Positions 34,605-46,444 of a DNA stretch of 64,000 bases are shown here, piece after piece. This stretch comes from Tolypeutes matacus (taxonomy: Eukaryota > Chordata > Mammalia > Cingulata > Chlamyphoridae). The stretch's first letter is position 1. Each line of letters opens with the position of its first letter. The notes beneath the pieces were generated by a model, which had not been told where the DNA came from, searched no databases, and worked only from the letters and a program-made list of their open reading frames with translations. The position numbers were made by a program, and so were the translations under genes. Where the stretch lies: NCBI GenBank assembly GCA_026826555.1, contig JAKSZT010054573.1, forward strand, positions 637,033 to 701,032, written 5' to 3'.

Positions 34605-36540
34605 AGAGGGAGAGGATTATCCGAAGAGGTGGGATGACTGCGAGCTATTTCAGAAGCAGCCTACCACGTGATTGAGCTAGGAATGGATCAGAGAGCCTTG
34701 AGTAGACTTTATATCCTTGTTTCTCAGACGAGAACACCTGAAGACTTGGAGGGAGCAGGTGCCCAAAGAGCCAAGCCTCTCCCCGAGGACCTGTTAAGAG
34801 GCTGAGGCAATCTCCTCTCTCACTGGGTGTGTGTATACCAGGGTAGAGGCCTGCAGGGCCTGGAAGAATTCCCTGGGCGTCTGCCTGGGGCTCATCAACC
34901 CGTCTTGGGAGCTGTAAGCAAGGCAGCTTGAAACCAGATTTGGCAAGACACTAGAAGGTGGCTGATTCTTTTGCATGCACCCCACCTCATCGGGTGTCTC
35001 GCTTCTGAGTGTGCTCTGGTTGGCCAGGGCAACCTGGAGAGGCCAGGCCACCAGAACTGAACTCGGAAGCCCGGAAGTCTGTGTCCAGAACCCACTTTCA
35101 CTCACAGCTGTTGAAACGGAGACATTGCTTGCCAATTGGGACAGCCTGAGGCTATGGTGGTTTGCTTTATTCCTGAGTATTTCCAGGATCTAGCTTCATG
35201 AGAGTCTGTGGGAAACCACTGTCCCCTCTTAGATATTCAAAATCCACACTGACATCTTGAAGGCTCATAGTAAAGTAACTTCTTTTGACTATGTCTTTTC
35301 CACACAGATTTGACCAAGAGGCCTTCCCTCCCTGCCCATTGCCCTATTTGCAATCTAGTAACATTTCAGCCAAATAGTGAGACCCAGAACATTTGTGTGT
35401 ATGCGTGTTTTAGGTGGGGGGAGCTATGTAATTTCTGTTGACCTGAGCTCTTGGTTAACCTTGTTAGTCCTGGATGGAGACAACTAGAACAATTGGTGTT
35501 AGTCACATGGAAGCTGTTAAGCCAGATTCCTCATAATGCACTTACTCGGGTGGGTTTTTGAGCCCCTGTAGAGGAGTTTACATTGATCTCTGTTAAGATT
35601 CTTGAGTTAAAGGCAGCACATAATATTGATGCTCGATGGAGTCAACTGTCAGCCGTCCACAAAGTCCACAAAGCCTGTAAGGATGAAGTTGAATATTTGG
35701 TCTGTGATTCATTCCGTGAACCCCTGTTTCCAAAGTAGGTGACATTTCAAAATATTCTAATATTGAGCAGGCAGGGTTGAGTGCAGAGTTTTTGTTGCAC
35801 TGCAGAATGCTGTTCTTTAGATTACTAGCCATCCTTTAATTGATCCTCTTCTGGGATTAGAAGTTAAAATATAAAGCCTCCTTTATATTTTAGGTACCTT
35901 ACTTCAGATGATATTCCTTCATTCCCCATCCCCCAAGGAGACGTCCGGGAGTTATTGTATGGCCAACAGGGACCATATTTTCAACGTTTTCTCCATTTAC
36001 CAACTGGTGGCTCGAATCAAGAAAGGAATGGGTTAGATTGATAGAAATTGCTTCAGTGGCTCTGACTGACTCCTGGTAATAACACTTTCATGGCACTCAC
36101 AAGATCTGCTTGATGTATTTTAGACTTTGGGGAAGACTCAATACCTAATTCATCAGTCTGTGATTTCCAGAATCTACTTCATCTGTTCTCTCTCTCTTTT
36201 TTTTTTAAAGAATCGGGGCAACTTCAGTCTTTTTGGAAACTTGGCTATATTCCAGGCTTATTAAGGGGGATCCTGCAGTTCCTTAGCGGATTCCTTCCTT
36301 AAAATCCGATGGACCTAGAGTGTTGAACAAATTCACCATATTGGAGATGATTTTATAACTACCACCCATGACTCGTGTGTCATCTTGACCCAGTTACAGT
36401 CTCTTCCTCGCCGTGGTCCACAGCATTCTGAGATGGCCTCCGAGCCTCTGTGCTGTTGTGTACTCGCCTCATGCCCTCCCACTGAGTATGGATGGGAGCT
36501 GGGAACAGGGGTCCATCCCCTTGATGAGGCTACGTTCTGT
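34605..36540. other. Unassigned non-coding stretch
   Basis: No gene or repeat family recognised. The minus-strand frame of 113 codons at 34794-35135 has no domain. Confidence 0.45.
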
Positions 36541-36544
36541 GTTA

Positions 36545-36898
36545 TCACCCCACGATAAGCTTGTGTTAGATTGCACTCCTTAGAAGCGGACTAGAGAGGG
36601 GCTTCCTGCTGCCTTTGAAGGAGGAAGCTGCCTGGTGGTGAGAGGGCCTGTGCCTGGGAGCTGAGGGCTGCTCCGGGAGCTGAAAGCTTCCCCGCTGACG
36701 GCAGTGAGAAAGTGGGGACCTCAGCGCATGGCCGACAACTGGACTCCGCGGCCAGGACCAACACTGTGACTGCAGCCTTGTGAGATCCTGGCATGGCCCC
36801 GATTATGCCATGCCTGGATTCCTGTGAAATGGCACACGGTGTAGTTTCAAGGCATTCGGTTTGTGGTAATTTGTTACACAGCAGTAGAAAACTCACAG
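36545..36898 (+). mobile_element. MaLR/MLT1-like LTR relic
   Basis: The end 'ggtttgtggtaatttgttacacagcagtagaaaact' (in part) at about 36857-36894 is characteristic of MLT1-type LTRs, and the upstream body fits. The start is worn and no TSD was found. Confidence 0.65.
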
Positions 36899-36899
36899 C

Positions 36900-38465
36900 T
36901 GCAGAAAAACATTCTCCTGGTAGCGGGCACTTCTTCGCTGACTTGCACTAGTATTAGGTTGTCGACATCATGCCAGGGACCTGTTCCTCCTGGTCCCACT
37001 TCTGCCCATAAGGAACCAGGCCTTTTTCAGTCGACCTGGGTGCCCTTCAGAGGCCTTAGNNNNNNNNNNGCCTTAGTTCTTTGTGGCTTTCTTCTTCAGA
37101 GAAGACTCCTTCCATCTTTTCTTCACATTCCTTTAAATGGAAACTCAATAAAGAGCTATCTTTGGAGTCACTGGGGCTGTCACCAGTTATTTTCATCAGG
37201 GTCATTTGCCCTAATAACTGTCAAGGTTTCATTTTGAAAGCCTCAGAGGCTGCCATGCCATCTTTCTTTGCTGTATTTGCATTTATTGCGTTGTCTGAGA
37301 GCTTTTCTACGTGATGCAGTTTATTCGTAGCCCAGTGAAGGAACAGGGAAGTGCCTGCATAGAAGTGATTAGCAGCAGTGCATCCTTCCCCACCACACCC
37401 ACTCACCACACTGGCTTCCTGGGGGTGATCAGGATGGCAAAGGGGCAACTTATCCAGGCGAATTAAAGGGATATTTTCTAAGGAAAACCACACTGGACAG
37501 GGAAGCGGGGACTGCGGCCCCACACGTGGACCTTCTGCTGAACGTCCGTCTTCTGTTCTTGAAAAATTAAAGATGAGTGTGAAAATGCCAGCGGGGTCGG
37601 GGAGGAGACCTAAAGTACAGCCCAAGCGTTGCATTGACTAGTGCAAACGCTCTCTGCAGTTTGGGTACTGAAGAGGACCAGGTCTTCTCCTGGAAAACGT
37701 TAACCAGGAGCACATCTGCTGCGTGTGGCTGTGCTCTGCTCAATTTCTCACGGAGGTGGGTTTGAAATCTGCATCCCACAAATGCAGCTAGTCCCCTTGC
37801 TAGAGGAGCAGGGAGAAGGGTGGCTTCTTGCTTTTAAATAAAAATGCAGTTTCCATCTCAAAAAAGGAAGAGGGAAGAACACCACAGAAAAGACCTGGAC
37901 ACAACAGTGAGTCTCCAAGACGCATTGTGGAGGTGGTGCTGAGGCCCGCAGAGTGCGTGGAGATGGGTCTCAGAGAGAAGCAGCTCCTTCTCAAGGGGGC
38001 CATTCGACCGTGCAAAGCTGTCCTCGCGGAGTGCGCGGCTGGAGCTCTGAAGACCGCCGATATCCACTATCCGGCAGGGAGTTGCCCAGCACCCGGGGCC
38101 GCAGTGGACCTCTGGCCAGCGGCCCAGGAACCGTGTCCTACTCGGGATCTTCCTGAGAGCCCACAGCACAGTGCAGAGCTGGGAGCTCGCCTCAGTCCAG
38201 TTTAGGTGTGACCTAAACTAGAGCAGCGCTTCCCAATGCATGTCCCCCAAAACATGCAGCCACATAGGTGACGCCCCAGAAAGGCGGCATAAGGCCAGGA
38301 AAGGCTGCCTACTCACCAGCGTACGTCAGCACGTCAAAGGGAAATACCAGCGTGTTTTCTTTCTAGCTCAGAGTTTTCTTAGACTTTCTTTTATAGCACA
38401 TATTATAATTTATAACTTTTATTTATTTGTTTTCTCTTTTTTGTGGGGACTTGTTTTTCTCATTA
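36900..38465. other. Unassigned stretch, includes assembly gap
   Basis: No gene recognised. 37860-38200 is GC-rich with open frames on both strands (for example 37828-38205 plus, 125 codons) but no domain or exon signal that I can support. Confidence 0.45.
37060..37069. other. Assembly gap (10 Ns) flanked by a repeated 7-mer
   Basis: GCCTTAG stands immediately on both sides of the Ns (37053-37059 and 37070-37076). The contigs may overlap, or the repeat is real. Confidence 0.9.
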
Positions 38466-38477
38466 GAATGTAATATC

Positions 38478-38857
38478 GAGAAGTGAATGTGACTCAAGCA
38501 ATTGGACTCCCATCTACCACATAGGAGGTCCAGCGTTCGATTCCTGGAGCCTCCTGGTGAAAGGCAAGCTGGCCTATGTGGTGAACTGGCCCAAGCAGAG
38601 AGCTGGCCTACGCAGAGAGCTGGAGCAGCAAGATGACGCAACAAAAAGTGACCCGGAATAAGAGATGCAGCAGACCAGGGAGCTGAGGTGGTGCAAGAGA
38701 TTGAACGCCTCTCTCCACTCCGGAAGGTCCTAGGATCGGTTACCAGTGCCACCTAAAGAGAAGACAAGCAGACACAGAAGAACACAGAGAGCAGACAGCG
38801 CAAAACAACAAGGGGAATGGGGGAGAAATAAATAAACCTTAAAAAAAAAAAAAAGAA
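38478..38857 (+). mobile_element. Long dimeric tRNA-derived SINE with repetitive linker
   Basis: Left monomer at 38478-38560 (box A-like GTGACTCAAGCAATTGG, box B-like GCGTTCGATTCC), right monomer near 38677-38756 (box B-like GGATCGGTTACC). The linker at about 38563-38625 holds two to three diverged copies of a roughly 20 bp unit around GAGCTGGCC. Tail AATAAATAAACC then A-rich. TSD GAATGTAATATC (38466-38477) and GAATGTGATATC (38858-38869), one mismatch. Same modular order as the SINE part of the composite retroposon. Confidence 0.9.
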
Positions 38858-38874
38858 GAATGTGATATCCATGG

Positions 38875-39640
38875 GGGCAGACTCTAGCTCTGTCTTGTGT
38901 CCCCTGCACTAGCCCAGTTCTTGGCTCAATGCCTCCTCCTTAAACGTGTATTTAATACATGAGTAGAGGAACCTTGGTGGTTTAGACTAGGTTTTCTCAG
39001 CTGAGTTCTGGAATCCTTCCCTTCCTTCCCTCCAGCTTCTTAGCTTCCTAGCCTCCCCTGTCTGACGTGCGCTGGTGCTAGCTCACCCCTATCCGTGGGT
39101 TCCTTGGCTCATATCACTGCCTCCCATCATGTGGGGATCTCCCACCTTGTGTCGGCGCCTCCAGTTTCCCCTGACTTCCAGCTTCTTGTGTGGCCTTTTC
39201 TGACTCCTGCCTACTGATTCTTCTTTATAAAGTCTCCAATAATAAGCATTGATTCACCCTGATTCAACTGGCTGCACCTTAACTAAAAATAACATCTTCC
39301 AAAGGTTATGTTTACAAATAAGTTCACACCCACAGGAACACAGGTTAAGATGTCTTTTGTTCAACCTACCATGGTTCCTAACTTCCTTTCTTCTCTTGTT
39401 TTCCCTCTATCAATGTAAAAATCCCTTGTAGGGTTTGGCATGTCATGGAACAGCATTTGAGAGGGCCTGTAAGAGCCTACAAGAGCCTTCCATACCCCAC
39501 AAAGCTTCCCATTTCTGCTGATTCATATGGGCCCAAGTGAAGTGCCAGAAGCAATCTGAAATGCATCTCTTGTGACTTTAAATTTTTTCGTAGGAAATTA
39601 AAGGCCTTGAGCCAATCCTCTTGGTTTTCCCTTTCAAGGC
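38875..39640. other. Unassigned non-coding stretch
   Basis: No gene or repeat recognised with confidence. Confidence 0.45.
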
Positions 39641-39644
39641 TGGG

Positions 39645-40385
39645 GTTGTGGTGGCAGAATTGTATAGTGACACCTAAGCTTCCTGCCCCCTGATGTTCAC
39701 ACCCACCTGTATAATCCCCCCTCTTGAGCGTGGAAGGAATTTGTGAATATGATGGGATATCACTCCCGCAATTAGGTTCCTAATCAATTGATTTTGACCT
39801 AGACTTTTTTTCTCTCTCAGTATCTAGGATGAACATATGAAGCATAATTTTGAAAGGACAAAATAAAAGCAGTTCATTCTTTCTGACATCTGCATTTACG
39901 ACTGTCAGCCACCCACAGGGAAAGAAGCCGTTACCTTGCTGACCTAACACCCACGGGTGTACTGACTTGCATCTCTTTGGTCAGCTCCAGCTAGAGTCCG
40001 GATACCGAGGTTCTGCCCCCGTCATGTAAGTGGATTTCTGCCAGGTGAGGCCCTGGAAAGCTTTGGCTCTCCCAGTAAAACTGGAGAGGTCTCACCAGCA
40101 TACCCTTTTCCCCTTTCCCCTTTCTTCCTGCCCATTGCCAGGCTGTGCATCAGCCATTGTGACCCTGCGGCCACCACTGCGAGAGACAGAACCAGATGCT
40201 GAGGGAGAAGGTGCAGATACAGAAAGAGCATGGGCCCTGGAGGCATCCACCAGTAGCTTTATCAGCTCTGGACCAACCACCTCCTGACCTCTTATGAGAG
40301 AAAAATGCACCCTGATGTTTAAGCCACTGCTCTCCGGGCCTTCTCTATTTCCCATCCAAATACAAACCTACCTGAGGCTATTAGA
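39645..40385 (+). mobile_element. MLT1-like LTR relic (possibly composite)
   Basis: Begins with 'ggtggcagaattgtatagtgac' (in part) and 'ttcacaccca', and later has 'tgatgtttaagccactgctc' near 40315, the start and end words of MLT1-type LTRs. The length exceeds a usual MLT1 LTR, so an insertion or two relics are likely. Confidence 0.5.
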
Positions 40386-40449
40386 TTGCTGTAATTTCTC
40401 CTACTTAGGGAAGAAAGTTGTTGGTGGTTAAACCTCTAGAAATAAATAA

Positions 40450-41200
40450 CAACAGAACTTTGTCTAGGGTTTAGCACTGATTAAGGCAACAGAATCAGGT
40501 TGTACATTGCTGTTGTAAGAGATTTCGTTTCAGGGGAGCCATGCTTTATTAAAAAACAAGGACTGCGACTCAGTGGTTCCTTTCTTAAGTCAGCTGCTGA
40601 TACTTGATTTCTGATGAAACCTCTAGTTATCTGTTGCACTGGGTTAAAGCAAATTGCTTTTATTTGTTTTTTGTTTGTTTGTTTGTTTTTACATACACAC
40701 ACATTAGGGCTGCTTGTAAATGCACCTTCTGTAATGGAATTTCATTCTGTGTAAATGATACCTGATTAACTGCAAAAATTCCCGACAAGATAGTCCCAAA
40801 GGAGTAAGGAAAGCTGTCCATGCTCTTAAATTTCGAGGGATACAAGCAACCTGGAGTACTATTATTTTCAATTAGGTCAATGAAAAATAGCTCTAAAATA
40901 TTAGATTCTGGGATGATTTTGGTGAGCTTCAATGCTATCATATTAAAAAGAAATGAGCGACATGAAAAGGGCACAGGCTTATTCTGATAAGTACTTTATC
41001 CCCTTTGGTAGCTGAAAGACACAATTTGGAGAGGGTTCAGAAGAAAATGGGAGAGAGGATGAAATAAATCCAAGGACTGACATATGATGGCAGATCAAAA
41101 AGATGCAGTCGATGTGTTTTGGTGGCACTGCAACTCAGAACGACATGATAACAATCTATAATTATGTGAAAGGCAGCACCTGGGAGAGACAGACATAGCA
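40450..41200. other. Unassigned stretch with GTTT-rich tract
   Basis: A (GTTT) tract at about 40664-40690 followed by a short CA run. Otherwise nothing recognised. Confidence 0.45.
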
Positions 41201-41219
41201 AAACAGCACTTTATTTGGT

Positions 41220-41643
41220 TTTGTTGTGTCTGGGCACAAAAGTCAAGAAATACCTATTGAGTGCCTGCTGTGGGAGGGCGTTGCTTTGTGTGTGGGGCTG
41301 CACGTTGCCCCGAAGGTGTCCACAGCCTGACCAATGGGTCAGGAAAATGAGCAGGCGGTGACAACCCAGGGAGGTGGCACGTGCAAATTGTTGGGGGAAG
41401 CTGATCCAGCCCAGCGGATGCCCACGAAAGCCGCGGAGGCATATGATGCCCAGTGTAGTCCCCACGATAGCAGGAATTAGCTAGGTGGGAGAAGGGAAGG
41501 AGTCAGGTTTTCAAGGCCTGTGAAATACCTGCTGGAAAGGCACCAAGGAACACAGTGCGTTAGGGAAATCGCACGTAGTTCAGAGAGGCTGCTGGAGTAG
41601 GTAGCAAGACTATATGCTGGGGAAAAACCAAAGGACGGTTAAT
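41220..41643 (+). mobile_element. Ancient L2-like repeat, left part
   Basis: 'gaaatacctattgagtgcctgctgtg' (in part) near 41246 is an L2-like word; the following body is diverged. The relic appears to continue at 42112 after the L1-derived insertion. Confidence 0.45.
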
Positions 41644-41654
41644 AAAGGAACCTG

Positions 41655-42100
41655 GAGTTCTTCTGCTACAAGGTGTTAGGAATGTGGTGATACATGGGAA
41701 AATATAACTAATGTAGTTTTTATACTGTAGTTAGCAAAAACATTGTAATGTTTTAGTAGCAAACTCCAAGTTGGTACTGTACTAATGCTAAAGGTCAAAG
41801 AAAGGAATATGGGGTTTGGTTTTGTGAGATATGAATATGATTAAGCATTTTTTCCTCTTCAGTTTTTTTCATTAAAAAGGAGACTTTGACTAAGTCATTT
41901 AACTAATCTGTGTTCATCTGTGTGTCTTTCTGAACACTAGAGGAACAACTGAGCTAGAGGTTGGAATTAGATGATCTATAAGTGCCTGGACAGAACTTTT
42001 CAGGAGTAATCCTTCCATAACTTGTTGAGCTGCCCTTTTCTGTTGTTTTACTTTTTTGAATTTGAAATAAAGTTTGAATAAAAAAATAAAAATAAATAAA
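41655..42100 (+). mobile_element. L1-derived short insertion with atypical 3' tail
   Basis: 446 bp flanked by an 11 bp TSD, AAAGGAACCTG (41644-41654) and AAAGGAACTTG (42101-42111). The first half (for example AACATTGTAATGTTTTAGTA, CTAATGCTAAAGGTCAAAG) resembles a xenarthran L1 3' UTR. The second half and the end (GAAATAAAGTTTGAATAAAA) do not match the usual L1 end here. A second copy with nearly the same start and end is at 58256-58690 in reverse. No coding potential. Confidence 0.8.
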
Positions 42101-42111
42101 AAAGGAACTTG

Positions 42112-42780
42112 CAAGTTATGGAGGTCACTAACATCTAGAGTTGGGAAACTGCCCAATGTTTGAAGGTTTCGGATGGACCACTCTTAGAAAAGTACATCCT
42201 AGAGAGGCTGGACTAAAGCCAGAGATACCAGGTGGAAGGTTAGTCTGGTAATCCAAGCAAGGTTTGCACGGACATGAAGGGATGGATTAGAGAGATTTCC
42301 TGAGGGTTTGATGAGTGGTGGAGGAGGATCAGGAGCCCAGCATGAGACCGCGTACAGATGGAGATGCCATTTTAACCCACCTTTTGAGTTTGGTTTGGAC
42401 ATACTGAGTTTGAGGTGAGCATGTATTTATGGCCTTAAGGTGCCATATGGCATCTGGGCTGGGCTGTATTTAAGAACTATCAGCAGATGGGAATGCATGA
42501 GCTCTCCCTGGAAGGTACCCAGAGCGAGAAGAAAAGAGGCTATCGATAAGGGCTCAAAAGCACCCACGTTCAAAGGATGGCTGACAGAAGAAGAGAATAT
42601 GTAGGAGACTGAGTAAGAGTGAGGGAGAGGAAGGTAGCAAACCGTGGAGCAGTGACTTCAGGACCTGCATGGAGAGCAGAATTGTGAAGAGGAAGTCATT
42701 CGTAGCACCCAGAGTGCCCTTGCTGGTGGAATTTGACTGGAATACTATGGGTGGAAGTTGGGGCGAAGACTCTAAGTCCA
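42112..42780 (+). mobile_element. Ancient L2-like repeat, right part
   Basis: 'gagtttggtttggacatactgagtttgaggtg' (in part) near 42384 and the following 'cagatggagatgcc'-type words belong to the same ancient family as 29490-30900. It is split from 41220-41643 by the L1-derived insertion. Confidence 0.45.
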
Positions 42781-42924
42781 ATGCTATCTAAGTTTGCTTT
42801 ATGTTGTTGTGAATCCAAAATTTGTTGTTTTTTCCCCCAAGTTTTTGTTCTTTGGGATTGACAAAGCATTCTGTGGCTAAGTGAGCAAGTGAACATTTAG
42901 GGTAAATCTTAATGTTTTTGGAGT

Positions 42925-43320
42925 GGTGAGATGGTTCATACCACTTTTTTTTTTGTTTGTGGTTTTAAACACTTTTTTTTTTTTTTTTAGATAAAAGACA
43001 TACCATAAAATTTATCCATTATAAGTGTGAAAATTAATGACTTTTTAGTCAATTTACCGAGTTGTGCTGTTGGTTTAAAACATTCCCTTTATCCCAGTAA
43101 AATCCCTCTTGCCAGTTCACAGCTAATCCTAGTTTCTACCCCAAGCCCCCGGAAACTACTAATCTTTCTGTTGCTATAGATTTACCTTTATTAGACATTT
43201 CACGTAAGTCATACAGTATTTGACCTTCTGTACCAGGCTTCTTTACTTAACATTGTGTTTTGAAGGTGCGTTCATGTAAGTAGCATGGATCAGTAGTTTG
43301 TTCCATTTTACCACTTTTTT
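42925..43320 (-). mobile_element. Old L1 3' UTR, antisense
   Basis: T-rich left end, then 'aaatttatccattataagtgtg', 'aagtcatacagtatttgacc' and 'cttaacattgtg', the reversed 3' UTR and ORF2 end of an old L1 group. Confidence 0.65.
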
Positions 43321-43569
43321 ATCAAGTTTCGTCTGCTTGGCTTTGCCTTTTGGAATCCAGAGCTGGAGAGAGGTGGATTTCACACTCCCTGGCTATCCTG
43401 CTCAAATGTCTTCCCCAATTCTCTGCTGAAGTCTTGCCTCCATCCTTGTGGGACCTCTGCCATTCTCTTCACATCTGCTGATCACTGTGGCCCTCTTTGA
43501 CCTTGGGATTGAGTCGATTGTGTTGGTTTTGACGGGCTGTGGGAGAAAAGCAGTGTTGATCTATTTATT

Positions 43570-43648
43570 ACTGCGGTTTGAGCCGCAGATTTCTGAGCAC
43601 TGGCCATAGTATAGTCCTGGACGAGTGGATATTAGTGTGGCCTGGTTG
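43570..43648 (-). pseudogene. MT-CO2: Numt: fragment of mitochondrial COX2 (cytochrome c oxidase subunit II)
   Basis: On the minus strand about 26 codons translate to [10 protein letters not shown] followed by [14 protein letters not shown], which is the copper A-binding region of COX2 with its two cysteines (C-S-E-I-C). The isoleucine codon in LIS is ATA, which is methionine in the vertebrate mitochondrial code, matching the usual LMS of COX2 and pointing to mitochondrial origin. Similarity stops sharply on both sides, and the 131-codon nuclear frame around it (43561-43956) is otherwise unrelated. It is a non-functional nuclear copy of mitochondrial DNA, about 80 bp. A larger, more diverged numt around it cannot be excluded. 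Confidence 0.85.
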
Positions 43649-43709
43649 CTATTAGTGAGGACCAGGTTTATGAGTATGGGGGAGAGGAGCACTGTCCTGA
43701 ATACTTTAC

Positions 43710-43880
43710 TTCGGTTGCTGAACAAACTGGCTCCACTACCAACAAAGAAACTGATGCTCGGAGTATTGAAATGCATAGCCCAGGATCTCAGAGCTGACAC
43801 ATGTGGGGAGCCAGCCTCTGAATCCAGGTGTGCCTGCTCCCAGAGCCTTTGCTCTTTTTCTATCACAGTGCTTCTCTGAT
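43710..43880 (+). mobile_element. MIR-like SINE relic
   Basis: 'aagaaactgatgctcgg', 'atagcccaggatctcagagctg' and 'gaatccaggtgtgcctg' appear in the order of the MIR core and 3' part. Confidence 0.65.
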
Positions 43881-43974
43881 TAAACTTATTTAGAGGTGTT
43901 TTCTCTTCAGAAAGGGAAGTGATACATACACAAATACTTATAGCACAAGATGCCAAATAGTAAGTTTGTACAGC

Positions 43975-46360
43975 ACTGTGGAAATCCAGAAGAGGGAGAG
44001 TTCCCTGTTAGTTGGGGAATTAGGGAAGGATTTATGCAATGAGTCTTATTTCAACTAGACCTGGAAGAACAGGTTGAAATTTTAACTGTCAAAAGGAGAA
44101 GAACTTGGAGTGTAGCAAGATACCCAGCTTTGTAGGCAGTTGTGCCATTTTTGAGTTTGTGCACATGGGATGTTTGAGAAGTGCATTTCAGCAAGAAGAT
44201 AGCTATAAAAGCAGGAAGGGCCAAGCCCTGCTCTCTACTCCAGTCCTTTACCAGAAACTATTGTTTCTGAGTCTGTTCCGTAGACCACCCCAGAACAGAT
44301 ATCCTCGCTGTGGATCCCAGTCACCCTCTCTTCTCTTAAATGGGCATTCCCCTTCTCTGCCAGAGGACTCTCTTTATCTCCTTTAGGGCCCAAAGCTCAG
44401 TCGGGCTCCCAAGACCAGGAAACATGATAGGGACACCCTCCGAATGGGAACTCTGTTATGGCTAAGGATGGGCTTGACGGTCGGAAAATGCTAGTCTTGA
44501 AATAAGAAAGCGTGGATTTGGCCCCTGCTCCGCAGACAGCATCCTTGTGAGAGCCAGCTAGGAGGGCCCCTGTCCAAGGTCTAAGCATTTGGTTCTCCAA
44601 GCCTTCTTTTGAAGTTATCTTCAGACTTGTCCATGTACTTTTGTAATTCAGGTGTTGTGACTTAGTATTTAATTCCTGTATTTGAAAGTGATGAGTTCAG
44701 TTTCTTCTTGTTTTAAACTCAGTTGAGCACTGTGGTTTCCTGAAGTTTAGCTTGCCAAGAAACTTAAATTCATGAGACACATGGCCTTGGCAGGTTTTTT
44801 TTGTTTGTTTGTTTTTGTTTTTTGAGAATTGATGACTCCTGCATTCCCACTTGACTTGTTGCCTTAAATGGAGGAACCCAGATCATTACCTAATGGAAAA
44901 GTAATGGAAAAATTAGGTGCCACATGACTGAAAACATGTAACAGTGAGTCAGCACTTCTGCTCCAGCTGCAAGTAGACTGCAGGAGACTCCACTGCTAGA
45001 CCATGCTGGACGGAGAGGCAATGGCAGAGCAAGGAAATGAGAGGCACCAAAAGGAGACAGTTCGGGCTGAGTCAGCCTTGTTCCTGCACTTAAAATATTT
45101 TATTCACGATTTGTTCACTTCCTAAGGCTGTAGGGTTGAGAAGGAGAAGGTAACCTGGTTGCAGAAGGAGCACTGAAAAACGTGGTCTCCAAACTTGAGT
45201 TATGCACCCCTATCTGTACAGAAGAGAAAGAGGTGTGTAAGTATTAGAAGCGCTAGTGTATATTTCTGATGTTCCAATAAAATTTAACACTCAGCTGTGC
45301 TGATTCCAAAGAGGGTTTTCGTGTATTTCAAAAACTCTTTTTTATGGAGAAGCAAATGGATTTTTTTTTTCATGCTTATGAATCTTTAATCATTGCACTG
45401 TTGTTACAGCTGCATGAATTTCTCCAGAGATTTATGTCTTCATTTGACATTTATTGATCTAGAAAGACAGAGTGTAGCTTTAGAGTTTTAAAAGTTTATA
45501 ATGTAGTCAGAAAAGCCAGAAATTACCATCTTCTTTTTCAGGGTAACTGGTTGAGGTACCAGGTAGGAAAGGGTCAGAACTGATGGCCAGGTTAGGTGGG
45601 AGCCAAACCTGCTTCTCCCGCTTACCAAGGACCCAGGGCCTGACCTTGTAGCTCAGGGCAGGAGTGTTGGGTTGGTGAGTGACAGGATCTGTACACAGGC
45701 AGCTTTGGATGGCACCCACACGGGGTGCAGGGAAAAAGAGGGAGAGACGGCTGATGCAGACGTTGTCTCTGGCATCTAGCGGGGAAGGGGGACGGGGTCA
45801 GACCAAGTATTTTAAAGCAGTGGTCTCCTAGCGTCACTGACTGTGCACCCCTGTCAGTTAAACAAAAACCATGAGCCCCTCTACAAGGTGTGTGTGTGTG
45901 TACATTGCTATGTACACGCATTATGATTCATGTGTGTGTGGTTATATATGGATACATATAAATATGCATATACAGATACATATGTACATTTAAATAGGTT
46001 TGTGTGAAACATTATACTGCTACACATTTTAAGATATGCAGGAAAAATAGAAATTTTTAAAGACCCAAGTAAACTAATAAAAATAGAAAATACTAGAACG
46101 TTTTCCTCTACCCCATTGGGCTTTCTTGTGCACTCATTTCATAGATGAATCAAACAGTTTCCTTGGGTGCAAAAATTTAGGACATTGCTGGCACTACGGC
46201 AGCAAATGCAGTGACAGGAGGGAGTGCACAAGAGGGGAGAGGGAGAAGGAGAAGGAGAAGGAATCCTCCAGCAGCTGAGCACCAAGATGCACAATTCCCT
46301 GCAGGTTTTTACTGGGATGAGCCAGGAATGAGTCCTTCCAGACTCTAGGGACCAGGCCCT
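43975..46360. other. Mostly unassigned; short L2-like piece at the start
   Basis: 43975-44100 has an L2-like 'agggaaggatttatgcaatgagtcttatttc' word (in part). A (TTTG) tract is at about 44797-44820, a GT run at about 45889-45902, and a (GGAGAA) repeat at about 46242-46261. No gene recognised. Confidence 0.4.
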
Positions 46361-46367
46361 GGGGCTA

Positions 46368-46439
46368 TCATTTCACATATCATAAGCATATCATATGTGA
46401 TATGTGAAATAATCACATATCATTTCACATATCATAAGC
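46368..46439. repeat. Inverted and direct repeat cluster (hairpin-forming)
   Basis: ATTTCACATATCA (46370-46382) is perfectly inverted as TGATATGTGAAAT (46398-46410) with a 15 base loop that is itself partly palindromic (CATATCATATG). A 20 bp stretch at 46368-46387 is repeated exactly at 46420-46439, so the right copy can also pair with the central inverted arm. No pre-miRNA-like mature arm or flank is supported. Confidence 0.85.
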
Positions 46440-46444
46440 CCAGG

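Noticed and set aside
43561..43956. Minus-strand frame of 131 codons as a nuclear COX2-like gene
   Set aside because: Only the last 26 or so codons match COX2. The rest covers a MIR-like relic and unrelated sequence, so it is a numt read into a chance frame.
46368..46439. MicroRNA precursor
   Set aside because: The stem is only 13 bp with AT-rich, partly palindromic loop sequence, and the exact direct repeat next to it points to a slippage product.
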